A stretch of DNA of 64,000 nucleotides from Corynebacterium oculi (GCF_001412105.1 NZ_LKST01000001.1:762294-826293); one strand, 5' to 3'; numbered from the stretch's first letter, positions 51,581-63,884 are shown. The notes: generated from the sequence alone by a model not told the origin. Numbers and translations are program-made.

Positions 51581-52428
51581 GCCCGCTCAATGACCTCCTT
51601 GGCCAAGTCCCGGTACTGCTCCGCTCCCTGCGATCGCGGCGCCCAGGAAATAATGGGTTCGCCCGCCACGGAGGTTTCCGGGAAGCGCACCGTGCGGGTA
51701 ATCACGGAATCAAAGACCTTGTCCCCAAACACCTCGACCACCCGCGACATGACCTCGCGGGCGTGGCTCGTGCGCCGATCAAACATGGTGACCAGGATGC
51801 CCATGATGTCTAGGTCAAAGTTCAGGCGATCGCGCACCTTCTCCACCGTGTCGGTCAGTAGGGCCAGGCCACGCAGGGAAAAGTATTCGCATTCCATCGG
51901 GATAATCACCCCGTGCGCACAGGCCAGGGCATTGACCGTCAGCAGCCCCAGGGAGGGCTGGCAATCCAGGATGATGAAGTCATATTCCTTCATCACCGGG
52001 CGCAACACGCGGGCTAGGGTCTGCTCCCTCCCCACCTCATTGACAAGCTGGATCTCCGCGGCGGAGAGATCAATATTGGCCGGCACCAGGTCCAATCCCG
52101 GCACGCTGGTGCGATGCAGGGCGCTGTGGATGCTAGAGCGGTTATCCACCAGCAGGTTGTAGACCGTGACGTCTAACTCCTCATGCGCCACGCCCAGCCC
52201 CGCCGACAGCGCGCCCTGCGGGTCAAGATCCACCAAGAGAACCTTCCGCCCCAGCTCCGCCAGGCAGGCCCCAAGATTAATGGTGGAGGTGGTTTTGCCC
52301 ACTCCGCCCTTTTGGTTGCACATCGCCACGATGGTTGCCGGGCCGTGGCTTTCTACGGGGGCAGGCTCGGGCAAGTCACGCAATGGCCGACCAGTCAGCC
52401 CAACGGACTCCATATCACCCACAGTCAT
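51577..52428 (-). CDS. pldP: ParA-like ATPase PldP
   Basis: 283 residues. Deviant Walker A CNQKGGVGKTTSTINLGA, Walker A' VLLVDLDPQGALSAGLG, Walker B FIILDCQPSLGLLTVNAL. No parB follows, so this is the orphan ParA-like protein, called PldP in C. glutamicum, which influences division-site placement; position before scpA and after xerD agrees. ATG 52428 is chosen because AAGGAAG lies 5 nt upstream. It heads the pldP-scpA-rhodanese-scpB-rluB-cmk/der operon. Confidence 0.93.
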   Translation of the reverse strand: MTVGDMESVGLTGRPLRDLPEPAPVESHGPATIVAMCNQKGGVGKTTSTINLGACLAELGRKVLLVDLDPQGALSAGLGVAHEELDVTVYNLLVDNRSSIHSALHRTSVPGLDLVPANIDLSAAEIQLVNEVGREQTLARVLRPVMKEYDFIILDCQPSLGLLTVNALACAHGVIIPMECEYFSLRGLALLTDTVEKVRDRLNFDLDIMGILVTMFDRRTSHAREVMSRVVEVFGDKVFDSVITRTVRFPETSVAGEPIISWAPRSQGAEQYRDLAKEVIERA

Positions 52429-52507
52429 ACTCACTTCCTTGCCCGGAAACTACACGCGTGTCATTCCTGCCCTAAAGAGTACAGGCTTTACCCGAGCAAC
52501 ACAGAAA

Positions 52508-52523
52508 CAAGCCCACGGGCTTG
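52508..52523. repeat. 16-bp palindrome CAAGCCCACGGGCTTG
   Basis: Seven-bp perfect arms with a 2-bp centre, in the 218-bp AT-richer gap (52429-52646) between divergent pldP and the HNH gene. It may be an operator or the base of a short hairpin. Elsewhere in this gap I see only a possible -10 TAAGAAT-like stretch near 52597 and GAGGGGG before the HNH start. Confidence 0.5.
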
Positions 52524-52646
52524 ACTACAGTACAGAAAACACGTTCCCCATTTATCGACCCAGTCAGTCATATTCTCCGTAAAATCGAACGCTCGACCTA
52601 AGAATATACCTCGGGTAATGTGGAGACAACGATGAGGGGGATCACC

Positions 52647-53795
52647 ATGGAATACTATTTCTCTACCTGCGACCACTCCGACCCAGTGGCCCGCGCCTAC
52701 GCACGCATCCGCAAGGAGGAATATCTCCTCTGGGAGGAACTACTTCCGCCGGAGGATCAAGATACCCGCGTGGCACTCAGCACCATCAGTCGTTCCACGG
52801 GCAAGGCTCCCTCCACGCTGAGGGATTCCCTCTTCGTGGGCATCTATACCCTGCGCAGGCTTCCCCGCCTCCACGCTCTCCAGCACCGCCTCTTCCACCT
52901 CGATCGAGAACGGATCACGGCCATCGGCAACGAACTCCTCGTGGCCTCCCCGGAGCACTATCCGCTTATCGACGCCGCCCTCACCTCCCTGCTAACCCCC
53001 ACCGCCCCGGCGCAGGCCATGCCCACCACCACGGAGATCAGGAAGCACCTGCGCCGTATTCTTGACGAACTACTCGGTTTCCCCAACGCCACCGCCCCAG
53101 GAAACTTATTCATCGAGCACGGGCTCCATGATTCTTCCAGAATCACCGCCTGCCTGCCCAAGGACCTCGGTCTGTGGGTGGAAAAGGCCATTCACAACGT
53201 CACCTCCTCCCAGGGATGCTCGCCCATCAAGGCCTTCGTACGCCTCCTCCAGGGAAGCATCACCACCACGGTCACGGTGAACCTTTATCAGGCCACGGAC
53301 ATAGAAAACGCCCCCGTGTGGTCAAGCGGCACGAGCGATTGGCTTCCCCAACACCGCGAGGCCTTCTGGAGGAACCAGGCCCGCCCCACCCAGGCCAGGT
53401 GCGAGTCCACCCGCGCGCATAACGCCACCGCTAGCCTCAAGCGTTATCTTCAGGGCCGCGACGGCCACTGCCGGTTCCCCGGCTGCCAGGCGCGCGTCTG
53501 CCAGCTCGATCACCGCGTGAATTGGGAGGATGGCGGCCCCACGGCTGCGGGAAACCTCGCTTCTCTCTGCCAGCATCACCACAACATGAAAACCGATGGC
53601 ATCGTGCGCTACCTGCTAGATGAGGCCACGGGGATCATCGTGTGGATACTCCCCAACGGGCGCTGGCAGGTCAGCGCCCCCACCGGCCCGCTTTCCGCCC
53701 CGGGAGCACGTTGGGCGCGCAGCATAGCCCAGTGGCGGAGGGCTAGGCGCGAGGGTGCGCTTGCTGCCAGGCAGACCTCAGGCTATCAGCGGTGA
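52647..53795 (+). CDS. HNH endonuclease-domain protein (DUF222/13E12-like)
   Basis: 382 residues. A long helical N-terminal region of the actinobacterial DUF222 kind is followed by a Cys-containing HNH domain: [43 protein letters not shown]. The metal and catalytic His-Asn-His residues are all present. GAGGGGG lies 6 nt before ATG 52647. It is the only plus-strand gene in a 17-kb minus-strand block, lies between xerD and pldP (neighbours in other corynebacteria), and its 3' end overlaps xerD by 53 bp. Likely a mobile, often repeated gene family; function unknown. Confidence 0.86.
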   Translation: MEYYFSTCDHSDPVARAYARIRKEEYLLWEELLPPEDQDTRVALSTISRSTGKAPSTLRDSLFVGIYTLRRLPRLHALQHRLFHLDRERITAIGNELLVASPEHYPLIDAALTSLLTPTAPAQAMPTTTEIRKHLRRILDELLGFPNATAPGNLFIEHGLHDSSRITACLPKDLGLWVEKAIHNVTSSQGCSPIKAFVRLLQGSITTTVTVNLYQATDIENAPVWSSGTSDWLPQHREAFWRNQARPTQARCESTRAHNATASLKRYLQGRDGHCRFPGCQARVCQLDHRVNWEDGGPTAAGNLASLCQHHHNMKTDGIVRYLLDEATGIIVWILPNGRWQVSAPTGPLSAPGARWARSIAQWRRARREGALAARQTSGYQR

Positions 53796-54574
53796 CATGC
53801 GTGTAGATCTGCGTGGTGGTCACGGAGGAATGACCCAGTAGTTCCTGCACCACACGCACGTCTGCCCCCCCCTCAAGGAGATGCGTGGCAAAACTATGCC
53901 GCAGGGTGTGCGGGGAAATGTGTTTGGCAATCCCCGCGGCTTCCGCACGCCCTTTGAGCACCGCCCAACTGCTCTGACGCGATAATCTCCCACCACGCTT
54001 ATTGAGCAGCAGGGCGTGGCAGCGCGGCGAGAAAGCAGGCCGCCCCCGCACCAGGTACGCCTCCACGGCACGCAGGGCCACCTCCCCCACCGGCACCATG
54101 CGCTGCTTGGATCCCTTGCCTGTGAGCACCAGCATCTCGTCCACGCCGTCCACGTCTAAGGCCACCACCTCGGAAATGCGCGCCCCAGTGGCGTACAGCA
54201 ATTCCAGTAAAGCGCGATCCCGCAGGTCCACCGGGGTATCGCTGGGAATGGAGTCGAGGAGCCTGCCCACCTCCTCGATCGTCCAAGTGTCTGGCAGGTG
54301 TTGCCCCGTGGCAGGAGGGGAAACCTCCCTCGCCACGTCCTCGTCCAGTACCCCTTCCTCCACCCCAAAGCGGTGCAGCCCGCGCGCCACCACCAGGGCC
54401 CGACCGGCGGAGGCGGTGGAAAGTCCACCGCGCTGAATATCCGCCACGTAGGCTTCCACGTCCGTCTTGGTCACCTCGGCCAGGGGCTTATCCAGCCAGT
54501 CCAGGTAACGCTGCACGTCACGCCGATAGTTGCTCAGCGTGTTCTGGCTGAGGCCGCGTTCCACCGCCAGGTGG

Positions 54575-54600
<26 letters not shown>
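53743..54600 (-). CDS. xerD: Site-specific tyrosine recombinase XerD
   Basis: 285 residues. N-terminal SAM-like DNA-binding domain ([30 protein letters not shown]) and catalytic domain with Arg in [13 protein letters not shown], Lys in [10 protein letters not shown], His-x-x-Arg in [31 protein letters not shown], and Tyr in TTTQIYTHV. With XerC it resolves chromosome dimers at dif. GTG 54600 has GAGGAGG just upstream and overlaps the Nudix gene end, so the longer frame to 54678 is rejected. The conserved tail ends QQAHPRA. Confidence 0.94.
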
Positions 54601-56763
<2,163 letters not shown>

Positions 56764-57510
56764 TCAGTTTAACATATCGCGCAGCCGCAATACCACGCTG
56801 ACCTGCTCAGACACCCTATCCGGGGCAGTGGCCCGCGCCACCGCGTTACCGCGCGTGTTCAGCGCCGCGGCGAAACTCTCCAGGCTGTGCTCCGCAAAGC
56901 CCTCCTCCTCACCACTGAGCACCACGATCCCCTGCGCGGGCAGGATAGTGCCGCTGGCGTAGGAAAGGAAACCGGCGTCGCGCAGGGCCGTGAGAAGATC
57001 GGCGCGCTCGTCCACGGTGGCCTGCGGCTCGCCCGTCTCCGGGTTGAGCATGAGCGCCGAACCCAGTGCCTCCCCCGCGTGGGTGCCCGGATCGAGACTG
57101 TTCTCCGAAAGCTGGGCGCCGGCGGGAAGAGTGTTGGTCACGATGGTCTTGAGGCTATCGGCCCCCTCCTGATCCGTGAAGCGCTCCTCCAGGGTGATCT
57201 GCCCGGCGTCGATAGCCCCAGCCTGGTTCAACCAGTGACGCACGGTGGAGGCCCTCTCCGCCGCGTCCGAGGTGGCAAAGATGAGCACGGGGCGCTGATC
57301 GAGGGAACCCGCCAGAGCCTCGGGAGCGAGGGATTCCACCACACGATCGGAATCATCCGCCTCCTGGGCGCTGCGCTGAGCCTCGGACTCCGCCGCCGCT
57401 ACCGCCAGATCGTCCGTGTGATCCACCGGGGCCAGCACGTAGGCCCCCAGGGCGGAGCCCACGGCCACGCCAAAGCCCAGCCCCGCAATCACCAATCCTG
57501 CCTTCGCCAT
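56764..57510 (-). CDS. steB: SteB/MctB-like envelope protein ('copper transporter' family)
   Basis: 248 residues. One N-terminal membrane helix (LVIAGLGFGVAVGSALGAYVLAP) and an extracytoplasmic domain with an early Ala/Glu-rich coiled-coil stretch. The family is annotated as copper transporter because of M. tuberculosis Rv1698 (MctB). In C. glutamicum the pair SteA-SteB acts at the division site with the peptidoglycan hydrolase RipC. No metal-binding Cys or Met cluster is visible here, which favours the division role. Three bp separate it from steA. Confidence 0.86.
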   Translation of the reverse strand: MAKAGLVIAGLGFGVAVGSALGAYVLAPVDHTDDLAVAAAESEAQRSAQEADDSDRVVESLAPEALAGSLDQRPVLIFATSDAAERASTVRHWLNQAGAIDAGQITLEERFTDQEGADSLKTIVTNTLPAGAQLSENSLDPGTHAGEALGSALMLNPETGEPQATVDERADLLTALRDAGFLSYASGTILPAQGIVVLSGEEEGFAEHSLESFAAALNTRGNAVARATAPDRVSEQVSVVLRLRDMLN

Positions 57511-57513
57511 GCG

Positions 57514-58689
57514 TTACTCCTTAAACCAGCCCTGGACCGTCAGCGCCAGGTTATTCCAGGTGTCGATGAGGTTATCGCTAAAACTCCCCGTGCCGCCCAA
57601 GCCGGCGATGAGCACGATGGTCGCGCAGGCCACCAGCACGCCGAGAATGGCCCACAGCCACGCTATTCCCCCGCTGGCGGGCACGATGTACAGGCTGGCC
57701 ACGGCCTCAGCGTCCACCAGCTTGGGCCCCATCTTCGCGCGGGTGACCAGGGCCGCAGGGTTATGCTTCCCGGCGAACATTCCATCGAGGCTTAACGGCG
57801 CCCCGGCGTTCACGATCAGTTCCGCCCCGTGGTACTCCACCAGGAGCAGCGCCAGATCCGTCGCGGAATCGGTGGCCGCGGGGAAGGTCATGGCGCCGAT
57901 TCCGAGGTCTTGAATCCGTTCCAGGCCCGAGGCATGCCCGTCGGCGTCGGCGGGCAACACCACCCGCGCGCCGCTGCGGAGCGTTTCCGCCCCCACGTTC
58001 ACGGGATTGCCCACGATGAGGTGGGGACGATACCCCATCTCCACCAGGGTATCGGCCGCACCCTCCACGCCCACGATGTAGGGCTCGTACTCCCGGATGA
58101 AGTAGCGCAACGCCTCCACCTGTTCGCGGTGGCGGGCCCCGGGGCTGACCACCAGGGTTTTGCGCCCCCGGATCTCCTCACCGGTATCGGGAATACCCAA
58201 CCCATCGACGAGGAGCGGGGCCTCCGTGTTGAGGAACTCCACGGTGTTGCCAAAGTAGGCCTCCATGCGCTCCACCAGGGACTGCTGGGCCTCGTTAAAG
58301 GACTTTTCCGCCTCCTGACGGGTCACCGGATGACCGTCACCCAGGTGCTTGTCCCCGTGGTAGATCCCGCCCTCCTCGGAGACGCGCAGTTTCTTGCCAT
58401 CGCGCAGGCCGCCCAGGGGGCCCGCGGAATCGATCAGCGCGATCGAGGCATCCAGCAGCATGGTGGGACCGAAGTTGGGCACGGCCCCCGTGCTAAAGGC
58501 GGACTTGTTGATGACCACGGAGGGCTTCAGGTCGATGAGGTCCTGCGCAAGGCGGCGGGAAATATCCGAGGCGTCGATCACCGCGATGTCCCCGGGGGAG
58601 AAGCGCTTGAGGCCCTTGCCCTGCGAGGTGCAATCGCGCACTACCCCGTGCTGACCGGGGAGATCGTCTTTGCGGGAGAACAGACTCAT
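57514..58689 (-). CDS. steA: Cytokinetic ring protein SteA
   Basis: 391 residues. A cytoplasmic domain with a thiamin-pyrophosphokinase-like core (KTLVVSPGARHREQVEALRYFIREYEPYIVGVEGAADTLVEMGYRPHLIVGNPVNVG) is followed by one C-terminal membrane helix (WLWAILGVLVACATIVLIAG). Orthologue of Rv1697. The usual catalytic Asp cluster of the kinase fold is not conserved (VGNPVN), so it is likely non-enzymatic. It anchors SteB at the septum in C. glutamicum. Position between recN and steB is conserved. Confidence 0.9.
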   Translation of the reverse strand: MSLFSRKDDLPGQHGVVRDCTSQGKGLKRFSPGDIAVIDASDISRRLAQDLIDLKPSVVINKSAFSTGAVPNFGPTMLLDASIALIDSAGPLGGLRDGKKLRVSEEGGIYHGDKHLGDGHPVTRQEAEKSFNEAQQSLVERMEAYFGNTVEFLNTEAPLLVDGLGIPDTGEEIRGRKTLVVSPGARHREQVEALRYFIREYEPYIVGVEGAADTLVEMGYRPHLIVGNPVNVGAETLRSGARVVLPADADGHASGLERIQDLGIGAMTFPAATDSATDLALLLVEYHGAELIVNAGAPLSLDGMFAGKHNPAALVTRAKMGPKLVDAEAVASLYIVPASGGIAWLWAILGVLVACATIVLIAGLGGTGSFSDNLIDTWNNLALTVQGWFKE

Positions 58690-58697
58690 GCGTCACA

Positions 58698-60392
58698 TCA
58701 TTGCGCGTTATCATTCTCAAGTGGTGAAGGCGCGCGGGAAAATTCCTGTGCGCGTTCCAACAGTTCCGCCGCGTGCGCCAGCCCCGTGGCGTCCACCAAC
58801 CCGGCGAGCATGCGCGCGAGTTCTTCCACTCGCCGCTGCCCCGTGAGGGTTTCTACCCCGGAGGTCACCGTATCGTCCTTGGCCACGTGCAAGTGGGTGT
58901 CGGCATAGGCCGCCACCTGCGGCAAATGGGTCACCGCGATCACCTGGTTGTGCCGGGCAAGGCGGGCTAATCGACGCCCAATTTCCATCGCCGCGCGCCC
59001 GCCCACGCCCGCATCGACCTCATCGAAAACCAGGGTGGTGCCCGGGGATACGCCCGCCAGCACCACCTCCAGAGCCAACATCACGCGGGATAACTCGCCC
59101 CCGGAGGCCGCCGCATCAAGAGGACGCCGCGGAGCCTCCGGATTGGCCGCGAGGAGAAGCGATACCTCGTCTAAACCCTGCGGGCCGGGCTCCCCCGTGC
59201 GGATATTCACGATGAGTTGCGCCTTGGGCATGGCCAGCCCGTGTAATTCCGCCGAGACGCTTTCCCCCAACTCCCGCGCCGCTCGGCGGCGCACCTCGCT
59301 GACCTTTTCTCCCTCCTGGAGCACCGCCTCGTATGCCTTGCGGGTGCGCTTTTTTAATTCCTCCAGCGCCTCCGTGGAGGTATCCATGCGCAAGAGTTTC
59401 TCCCTGGCCTTATCCCGCCAGGCAATCACGCCCTCAATGTCCGGGGCATACTTTCGGGTGAGGGTTTTGAGCTGGTACTGGCGCTGCAACGCGGTCTCAA
59501 GGGCCTCGGGATCGGTGGGAAGCTCGGAGAGAAAGGCGCCTAGTTCTGCGGTAATCTCCCCCAATGCCGTGGTAATCCCAGACAAGCGCTGGCCCAGTTC
59601 CTCCAACACGGGATCGCCGGTCAGCGCGCTGGCCGCGCGGCCCAGAAGCGTCGAGGCGGGGTCGGATTCGTCGGACTCTCCGAAGGCCTCCGCGCCGTCG
59701 ATAGCAGCCAGCGCGAGGGTGGCCTGCTCGCGCAGGCCATCGACGTCCTGCAAGCGGCGCACGAGGGCTAAGAGCTCGGTGTCCTCCCCAGATTGGGGAT
59801 CCACCGCGTCGATCTCCTTGAGGGCAAAAAGCAGGCGATCCGATTCCTGCGCTAACTCTCGACGCGACTGCGTGCGCCTGCGCAGATCGCGCTCTAGTTC
59901 CTTCCACTCCTGGTAGGCGCGGCGATAATCACCAAGATCAATGTGCGCATACCTGTCTAAGGCCTCCCGCTGCTGCTCCGGGGCGCGCAGGCGCAGTTGA
60001 TCGTTTTGTCCGTGGATGGTCAACAAACCCTGAGTGAAGGCCGCGAGCGTAGAGGCAGGAACGGAACGCCCGCCCAGGTGCGCGCGGGAACGGCTACCCG
60101 CCACGGTGCGCGAGGCGATGAACTCACCGTTCTCGTCCGCTTCCCCACCGACCTCTTCCACGATGGCGGCGGCTTCCTCCCCCGCCAGAAAGCGCCCCTC
60201 CACCACGGCCTTCTTTGCACCATTGCGGATCCTTGAGGCGTCCGCGCGGCCGCCCGTGAGCAGGCGCAGGCCGGTGACTACCATTGTTTTACCCGCGCCG
60301 GTCTCTCCGGTGAGCACCGTCAGGCCGGGGCTGAGTTCCGTGGTGGCGCGGGGAATCACGCCGAGATTTTCGATGGTGAGTTCAGCCAGCAT
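58698..60392 (-). CDS. recN: DNA repair ATPase RecN
   Basis: 564 residues, SMC-like. N-terminal Walker [14 protein letters not shown], coiled-coil arms (about 150-370), signature [21 protein letters not shown], Walker [21 protein letters not shown] and [16 protein letters not shown]. It protects and tethers broken DNA ends. ATG 60392 follows GGAAGGATAACC and overlaps nadK by 11 bp. The upstream extension to 60458 is only nadK shadow. Confidence 0.95.
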   Translation of the reverse strand: MLAELTIENLGVIPRATTELSPGLTVLTGETGAGKTMVVTGLRLLTGGRADASRIRNGAKKAVVEGRFLAGEEAAAIVEEVGGEADENGEFIASRTVAGSRSRAHLGGRSVPASTLAAFTQGLLTIHGQNDQLRLRAPEQQREALDRYAHIDLGDYRRAYQEWKELERDLRRRTQSRRELAQESDRLLFALKEIDAVDPQSGEDTELLALVRRLQDVDGLREQATLALAAIDGAEAFGESDESDPASTLLGRAASALTGDPVLEELGQRLSGITTALGEITAELGAFLSELPTDPEALETALQRQYQLKTLTRKYAPDIEGVIAWRDKAREKLLRMDTSTEALEELKKRTRKAYEAVLQEGEKVSEVRRRAARELGESVSAELHGLAMPKAQLIVNIRTGEPGPQGLDEVSLLLAANPEAPRRPLDAAASGGELSRVMLALEVVLAGVSPGTTLVFDEVDAGVGGRAAMEIGRRLARLARHNQVIAVTHLPQVAAYADTHLHVAKDDTVTSGVETLTGQRRVEELARMLAGLVDATGLAHAAELLERAQEFSRAPSPLENDNAQ

Positions 60393-61218
60393 GGTTATCC
60401 TTCCTACCACGCCAGCCCTGCACCGGAAGATCCAGTTTGGACACCAGGCGATCCGCAAAGGGGGAATCGTCGAGGCGCACCCACCGCACGGGCCGCGCCC
60501 CGCGCGCCACCTCCACCCGCGCCCCGGCGGGCATGGTCACCTCCCGGAAACCGTCCATCACCACCCGCGCGGAGGAAAGGGACTCCACCGCCGCGGTGGA
60601 ATGCGGGCTCATCACCAGGGGCTTGGTAAAAAGCGCGTGGGCGTTATTGGGCACCACGAGGATCGCGTCCAGCTCCGGCCACAGCACCGGCCCCCCGGCG
60701 GAAAAGGCATAGGCCGTGGAGCCCGTGGGGGTGGAGATCAAGATGCCATCGCAGCCAAAGGAACTCACCGGGCGGCCGTCCACCTCCAGGCTGGCATCGA
60801 GCACCCCGTGGCGATGCACGTTTTCGATGCTCACCTCGTTGAGGGCCCAGCCGTGGGCGATGGGGGCCAGGGATTCGGAGAGCACGGTGGCGTCGATGGT
60901 CATGCGATCCTCCACGCGATAATCGCGGTCGATCACCTTCCCCACGGCCTCCTCTAGGGATTCCGCCTCCCACTCGGCCAAGAAACCCACGTGGCCCAGG
61001 TTAATTCCCAAGACCGGCACGTCCGCCTCGTGGGCGAGGTCTGCGGCGCGCAGAAAGGTGCCGTCCCCGCCGAGAACGAGCACCAGCTCCACGTCCGCGC
61101 TCACTCCCGCGCGCGGGGAGCGCACCGTGACGCCACCACGGGAAAGCAACTCCGCGGCCCGCTGCGCGGCCTCCGCGTTATCCCCCATCGGGGGAACCAA
61201 CACTACCTCACGCATCAT
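60382..61218 (-). CDS. nadK: NAD kinase
   Basis: 278 residues. Phosphorylates NAD to NADP with ATP or polyphosphate. The [10 protein letters not shown] motif (about residue 50) holds the catalytic Asp, [12 protein letters not shown] follows, then ALNEVSIE and [36 protein letters not shown] region typical of PpnK. ATG 61218 overlaps the tlyA stop (ATGATG; a second ATG at 61215 is equally possible). The order tlyA-nadK-recN is conserved in actinobacteria. Confidence 0.95.
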   Translation of the reverse strand: MMREVVLVPPMGDNAEAAQRAAELLSRGGVTVRSPRAGVSADVELVLVLGGDGTFLRAADLAHEADVPVLGINLGHVGFLAEWEAESLEEAVGKVIDRDYRVEDRMTIDATVLSESLAPIAHGWALNEVSIENVHRHGVLDASLEVDGRPVSSFGCDGILISTPTGSTAYAFSAGGPVLWPELDAILVVPNNAHALFTKPLVMSPHSTAAVESLSSARVVMDGFREVTMPAGARVEVARGARPVRWVRLDDSPFADRLVSKLDLPVQGWRGRKDNHAG

Positions 61219-62003
61219 TGCGGCCCTTCTGCCACGGCTTGCGCCACCAACTCGCTCACGTTCCTTGCCGGAGGGGCACCCTTGGTCAACCACAGGAAGA
61301 ACTCCACGTTGCCCTGGGGGCCCGGCAGCGGCGAGGCTACCACCTGCCGCAGCCCCAACCCCAACTCCTGAGCCTCGTGGGCCACCTGCTCGGTGACCTC
61401 CGCCCGCAGGGCCGCGCTGCGCACCACCCCGCCGCTACCCAAGCGCTCCTTGCCCACCTCAAACTGGGGCTTGACCATGGGGAAGAGGTCTCCAGTGACG
61501 CATTGCGCCAAGGCTGGCAGCACCAGGCGCAGGGAAATGAAGGAAAGATCTCCCACCATCATGTCACAGGGGCCGCCGATCTGCTCCGGGGTAAGGAAGC
61601 GCACGTTGGTGCGATCGTGCACCCGCACCCGCGGGTCGTTTTGCAGCCGCCAGATCAATTGGCCATAGCCCACGTCCACCGCCACCACCTCGCGCGCGCC
61701 TCGGCGCAGCACCACGTCTGTGAAGCCTCCCGTGGAGGCACCGGCATCAAGAACCCGTTGCCCCGTGGGATCCACGCCGAAGGCATCGAGAGCGCCAATG
61801 AGTTTATGGGCGCCCCGGGAGGCCCAGGTATCTTCCTCGGCGCCCTCCACCCGAATGGAGGCCCCCTCCTCTACCACCGTGGCCGGCTTCTGAGCCGGGA
61901 AGCCCCCCACCACCACGCGACCGGAGCGAATCATCTCCACCGCCTGTTCCCGCGACCGGGCGATCTTGCGCCGAACGAGTTCCGCGTCCAGCCTTCTGCG
62001 CAT
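61215..62003 (-). CDS. tlyA: TlyA family rRNA (cytidine-2'-O)-methyltransferase
   Basis: 262 residues. S4 domain ([31 protein letters not shown]) joined to a FtsJ-like methyltransferase with [51 protein letters not shown] and [10 protein letters not shown]. It methylates 16S C1409 and 23S C1920 in mycobacteria, which confers capreomycin susceptibility. The RAWV-type interdomain linker region reads WASRGAHKL. Start overlaps the stop of the 44-residue upstream gene (TAATG). Confidence 0.95.
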   Translation of the reverse strand: MRRRLDAELVRRKIARSREQAVEMIRSGRVVVGGFPAQKPATVVEEGASIRVEGAEEDTWASRGAHKLIGALDAFGVDPTGQRVLDAGASTGGFTDVVLRRGAREVVAVDVGYGQLIWRLQNDPRVRVHDRTNVRFLTPEQIGGPCDMMVGDLSFISLRLVLPALAQCVTGDLFPMVKPQFEVGKERLGSGGVVRSAALRAEVTEQVAHEAQELGLGLRQVVASPLPGPQGNVEFFLWLTKGAPPARNVSELVAQAVAEGPQ

Positions 62004-62137
62004 TAGCCTTCCTTTCCCTTCAGAGCACCCTGCAAAATCTCATGGGTACGCTCCAAAATATCGGCCTCGTCCTCCAGGCGATCGGCAGGTTGCCCCAATG
62101 CCCCGTGCAGTTTCTCGCGCAGCTCCTCCGGGGTCAT
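62003..62137 (-). CDS. 44-residue conserved small protein
   Basis: MTPEELREKLHGALGQPAD... ending LQGALKGKEG, almost entirely helical and charged. Its ATG overlaps the HAD gene stop by 4 bp and its TAA shares a base with the tlyA ATG, so it is embedded in the operon by translational coupling on both sides. That tightness, rather than any motif, is why I call it real. Function unknown. Confidence 0.7.
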   Translation of the reverse strand: MTPEELREKLHGALGQPADRLEDEADILERTHEILQGALKGKEG

Positions 62138-63039
62138 AGTCCCCGAATCTCCGAGAACGGCCCCTCCCAGGCCACCGGCAACGCCGCCAGCAGCCTGTGG
62201 TGGCTCGTGTCCCCCTCCACCACCACGGCGTCCCCCTCGCGGCGGGCCGAGGCGTTCTCCTGCGGGCCGGGACGCACCGCGCCGGCCTCCCCGTGCAGGG
62301 CGCTCATGCTCTCCGCCACATACGTGGGGCGGTGCTCCGGCGGGGCGGCCAGGAGTTCCTCCCTGCCCGATACCCCGGTGAGCACGTGCAGCGTAGCCAT
62401 GCCCGCCGCGTTGCCCCCGGCGATGTCCGTATCCAGGCGATCTCCGATCACCAAGGGATTCGCCTTATTTTGAGTCGCCTGCTCAAACATACGCGTCCCC
62501 GGCTTTCCCGCCGCCACGGCGCGCACCCCCGTGGCCGACTCCACCGCCGCCACCATCGAGCCATTGCCCACCAAGAATCCCCGCTCCGAGGGCAAGGAGG
62601 TATCGCGATTGGAGGCAATGTAGCGGGCACCGCGCTGAATGGCGAGGGCAGCCTCCGAGAGTTGCGCCCAGCCGGTATCCGGGCTGTGCCCGTGCAACAC
62701 CACCTGTGCCTCTTCCGCACTATCGACGACCCGCAGGCCTGCCTCCCGCGCCAAGTCACGGAAAGATTGTGCCCCCAGGATCAATACGCGGGCGCCCGGG
62801 GCTACCTCCTGCGCCAGGCTCACGGCTGCCTGCGCCGAGGTCAGCACGGTTCCCGTCGGCAAACCCATTCGCTTTAGTTTCTCTTGCACCTCCGCGGGCG
62901 CCTTGGAGGCATTATTGGTGAGGTAGATCGGATCTAACCCTCGCAGGGCCTCGACCGCCTCCAGGATCGCGGTGTCCCCGTGCCACACGGTGCCATCGAG
63001 GTCAAAGAGAAGGGCATCATGTTCCTGGGCCAGGGTCAT
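62134..63039 (-). CDS. HAD superfamily phosphatase, NagD/subclass IIA
   Basis: 301 residues. Motif I ALLFDLDGTVWHGD with the nucleophile Asp, motif II LTNNAS, cap domain IIA, motif III/IV NPLVIGDRLDTDIAGGNAAGMATLHVLTGVS. Related to NagD and phosphoglycolate phosphatases; the substrate is unknown. The C-terminal 60 residues beyond the HAD core (RPGPQENASARREGDAVVVEGD) are a poorly conserved extension seen in corynebacterial homologues. Both ends overlap neighbours by 4 bp. Confidence 0.92.
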   Translation of the reverse strand: MTLAQEHDALLFDLDGTVWHGDTAILEAVEALRGLDPIYLTNNASKAPAEVQEKLKRMGLPTGTVLTSAQAAVSLAQEVAPGARVLILGAQSFRDLAREAGLRVVDSAEEAQVVLHGHSPDTGWAQLSEAALAIQRGARYIASNRDTSLPSERGFLVGNGSMVAAVESATGVRAVAAGKPGTRMFEQATQNKANPLVIGDRLDTDIAGGNAAGMATLHVLTGVSGREELLAAPPEHRPTYVAESMSALHGEAGAVRPGPQENASARREGDAVVVEGDTSHHRLLAALPVAWEGPFSEIRGL

Positions 63040-63782
63040 AACCGCTCCTGGGCATCAAAAAAGCCGTCCTCGTCCAGGGCCATCACGCGCTCGAACCAGG
63101 GGCGGGCCTCCTCCTTGCGGCCCGCCGCCTCCAGCGCATCGCCGTAGGCATAGGCCAATCGCAGGGCCACCAGGCCCGTCGCTGTGAGAGAGGGATTCAG
63201 GCGTTCCAGGGTCAGCACCGCGGCATCGTGTTGACCCAAATCCTGCCGGGCACCCGCCAGGACGATACCCAGCTCTATCGCGGACTCCTTATCCAACTGC
63301 GCGGCCTCCTCGGAGCGACCTATCTCTAGGGCCTTGAGCGGGCGGCCCAACCCGCGCTCGCAGTCCGCCATCAGCGCCAGTAAACCCGGCCCGCCGCTCA
63401 TGCGGCGCGCCGCCCGCAACTCCGAGAGAGCTTCCTTCCACTCCCCCGCACGGTACGCGGCGATGCCGTTGGTCTCCCGGGCCACCGCCACGCGCCCCGC
63501 ACGGTTCTTCGCAGCGCGGGCATGGCGCAGGGCAAGTTCGGGGTCCTCGTCCATGAGGGTGGCGGCCATAATCATATGCTTAGCGACGCTCTCCGCATTC
63601 TGCTTGGAGAGCACCTTAAGGTCTTGCAGCACCATCGGATCGAGATCCCGAATGTTAATATCCTCCGGCAACGTCGGCTCATCCTCACGGTTTTTAGCCC
63701 GCTCCTCGCGGAAACCCTGGCGCTGAGGATTAGTCCGGTTACGGCTTCCAGCGCGCTGAGAATGCCGACGTTCCCGATTCAT
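63036..63782 (-). CDS. TPR-like repeat protein
   Basis: 248 residues. A basic, Arg/Gln-rich N terminus (RERRHSQRAGSRNRTNPQRQ) precedes helical hairpins that resemble tetratricopeptide repeats (GEWKEALSELRAARRM, HDAAVLTLERLNPS, EAAGRKEEARPWFERVMALDEDGF). The basic tail could bind RNA; the first gene of this operon lies directly downstream of the rRNA terminator. GGAAAGG is 6 nt before ATG 63782. An upstream in-frame start at 63797 is less likely. Partner unknown. Confidence 0.82.
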   Translation of the reverse strand: MNRERRHSQRAGSRNRTNPQRQGFREERAKNREDEPTLPEDINIRDLDPMVLQDLKVLSKQNAESVAKHMIMAATLMDEDPELALRHARAAKNRAGRVAVARETNGIAAYRAGEWKEALSELRAARRMSGGPGLLALMADCERGLGRPLKALEIGRSEEAAQLDKESAIELGIVLAGARQDLGQHDAAVLTLERLNPSLTATGLVALRLAYAYGDALEAAGRKEEARPWFERVMALDEDGFFDAQERL

Positions 63783-63816
63783 ATGCTGCCTTTCCACGTA
63801 CCTGACTGTACTTGAA

Positions 63817-63868
63817 TATGTGTGTGGGGGTGTGGGTCACCACAACCCACACCCCTACACACATACCA
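63817..63868. terminator. rRNA operon terminator, 21-bp stem
   Basis: Arms 63817-63837 and 63848-63868 pair over 21 bp with one G-U, leaving a 10-nt loop. It lies 16 bp past the 5S 3' end. There is no T-tract on the minus side, so it is a strong-stem, U-less type. It isolates the rRNA transcript from the operon that begins 34 bp further on. Confidence 0.82.
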
Positions 63869-63884
63869 CTATGAATTTTTAGTG

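Noticed and set aside
52575..52600. LexA/SOS-box-like TCGAACGCTCGA
   Set aside because: Lacks the A/C-rich arms and spacing of the corynebacterial SOS box; only the TCGA ends match.
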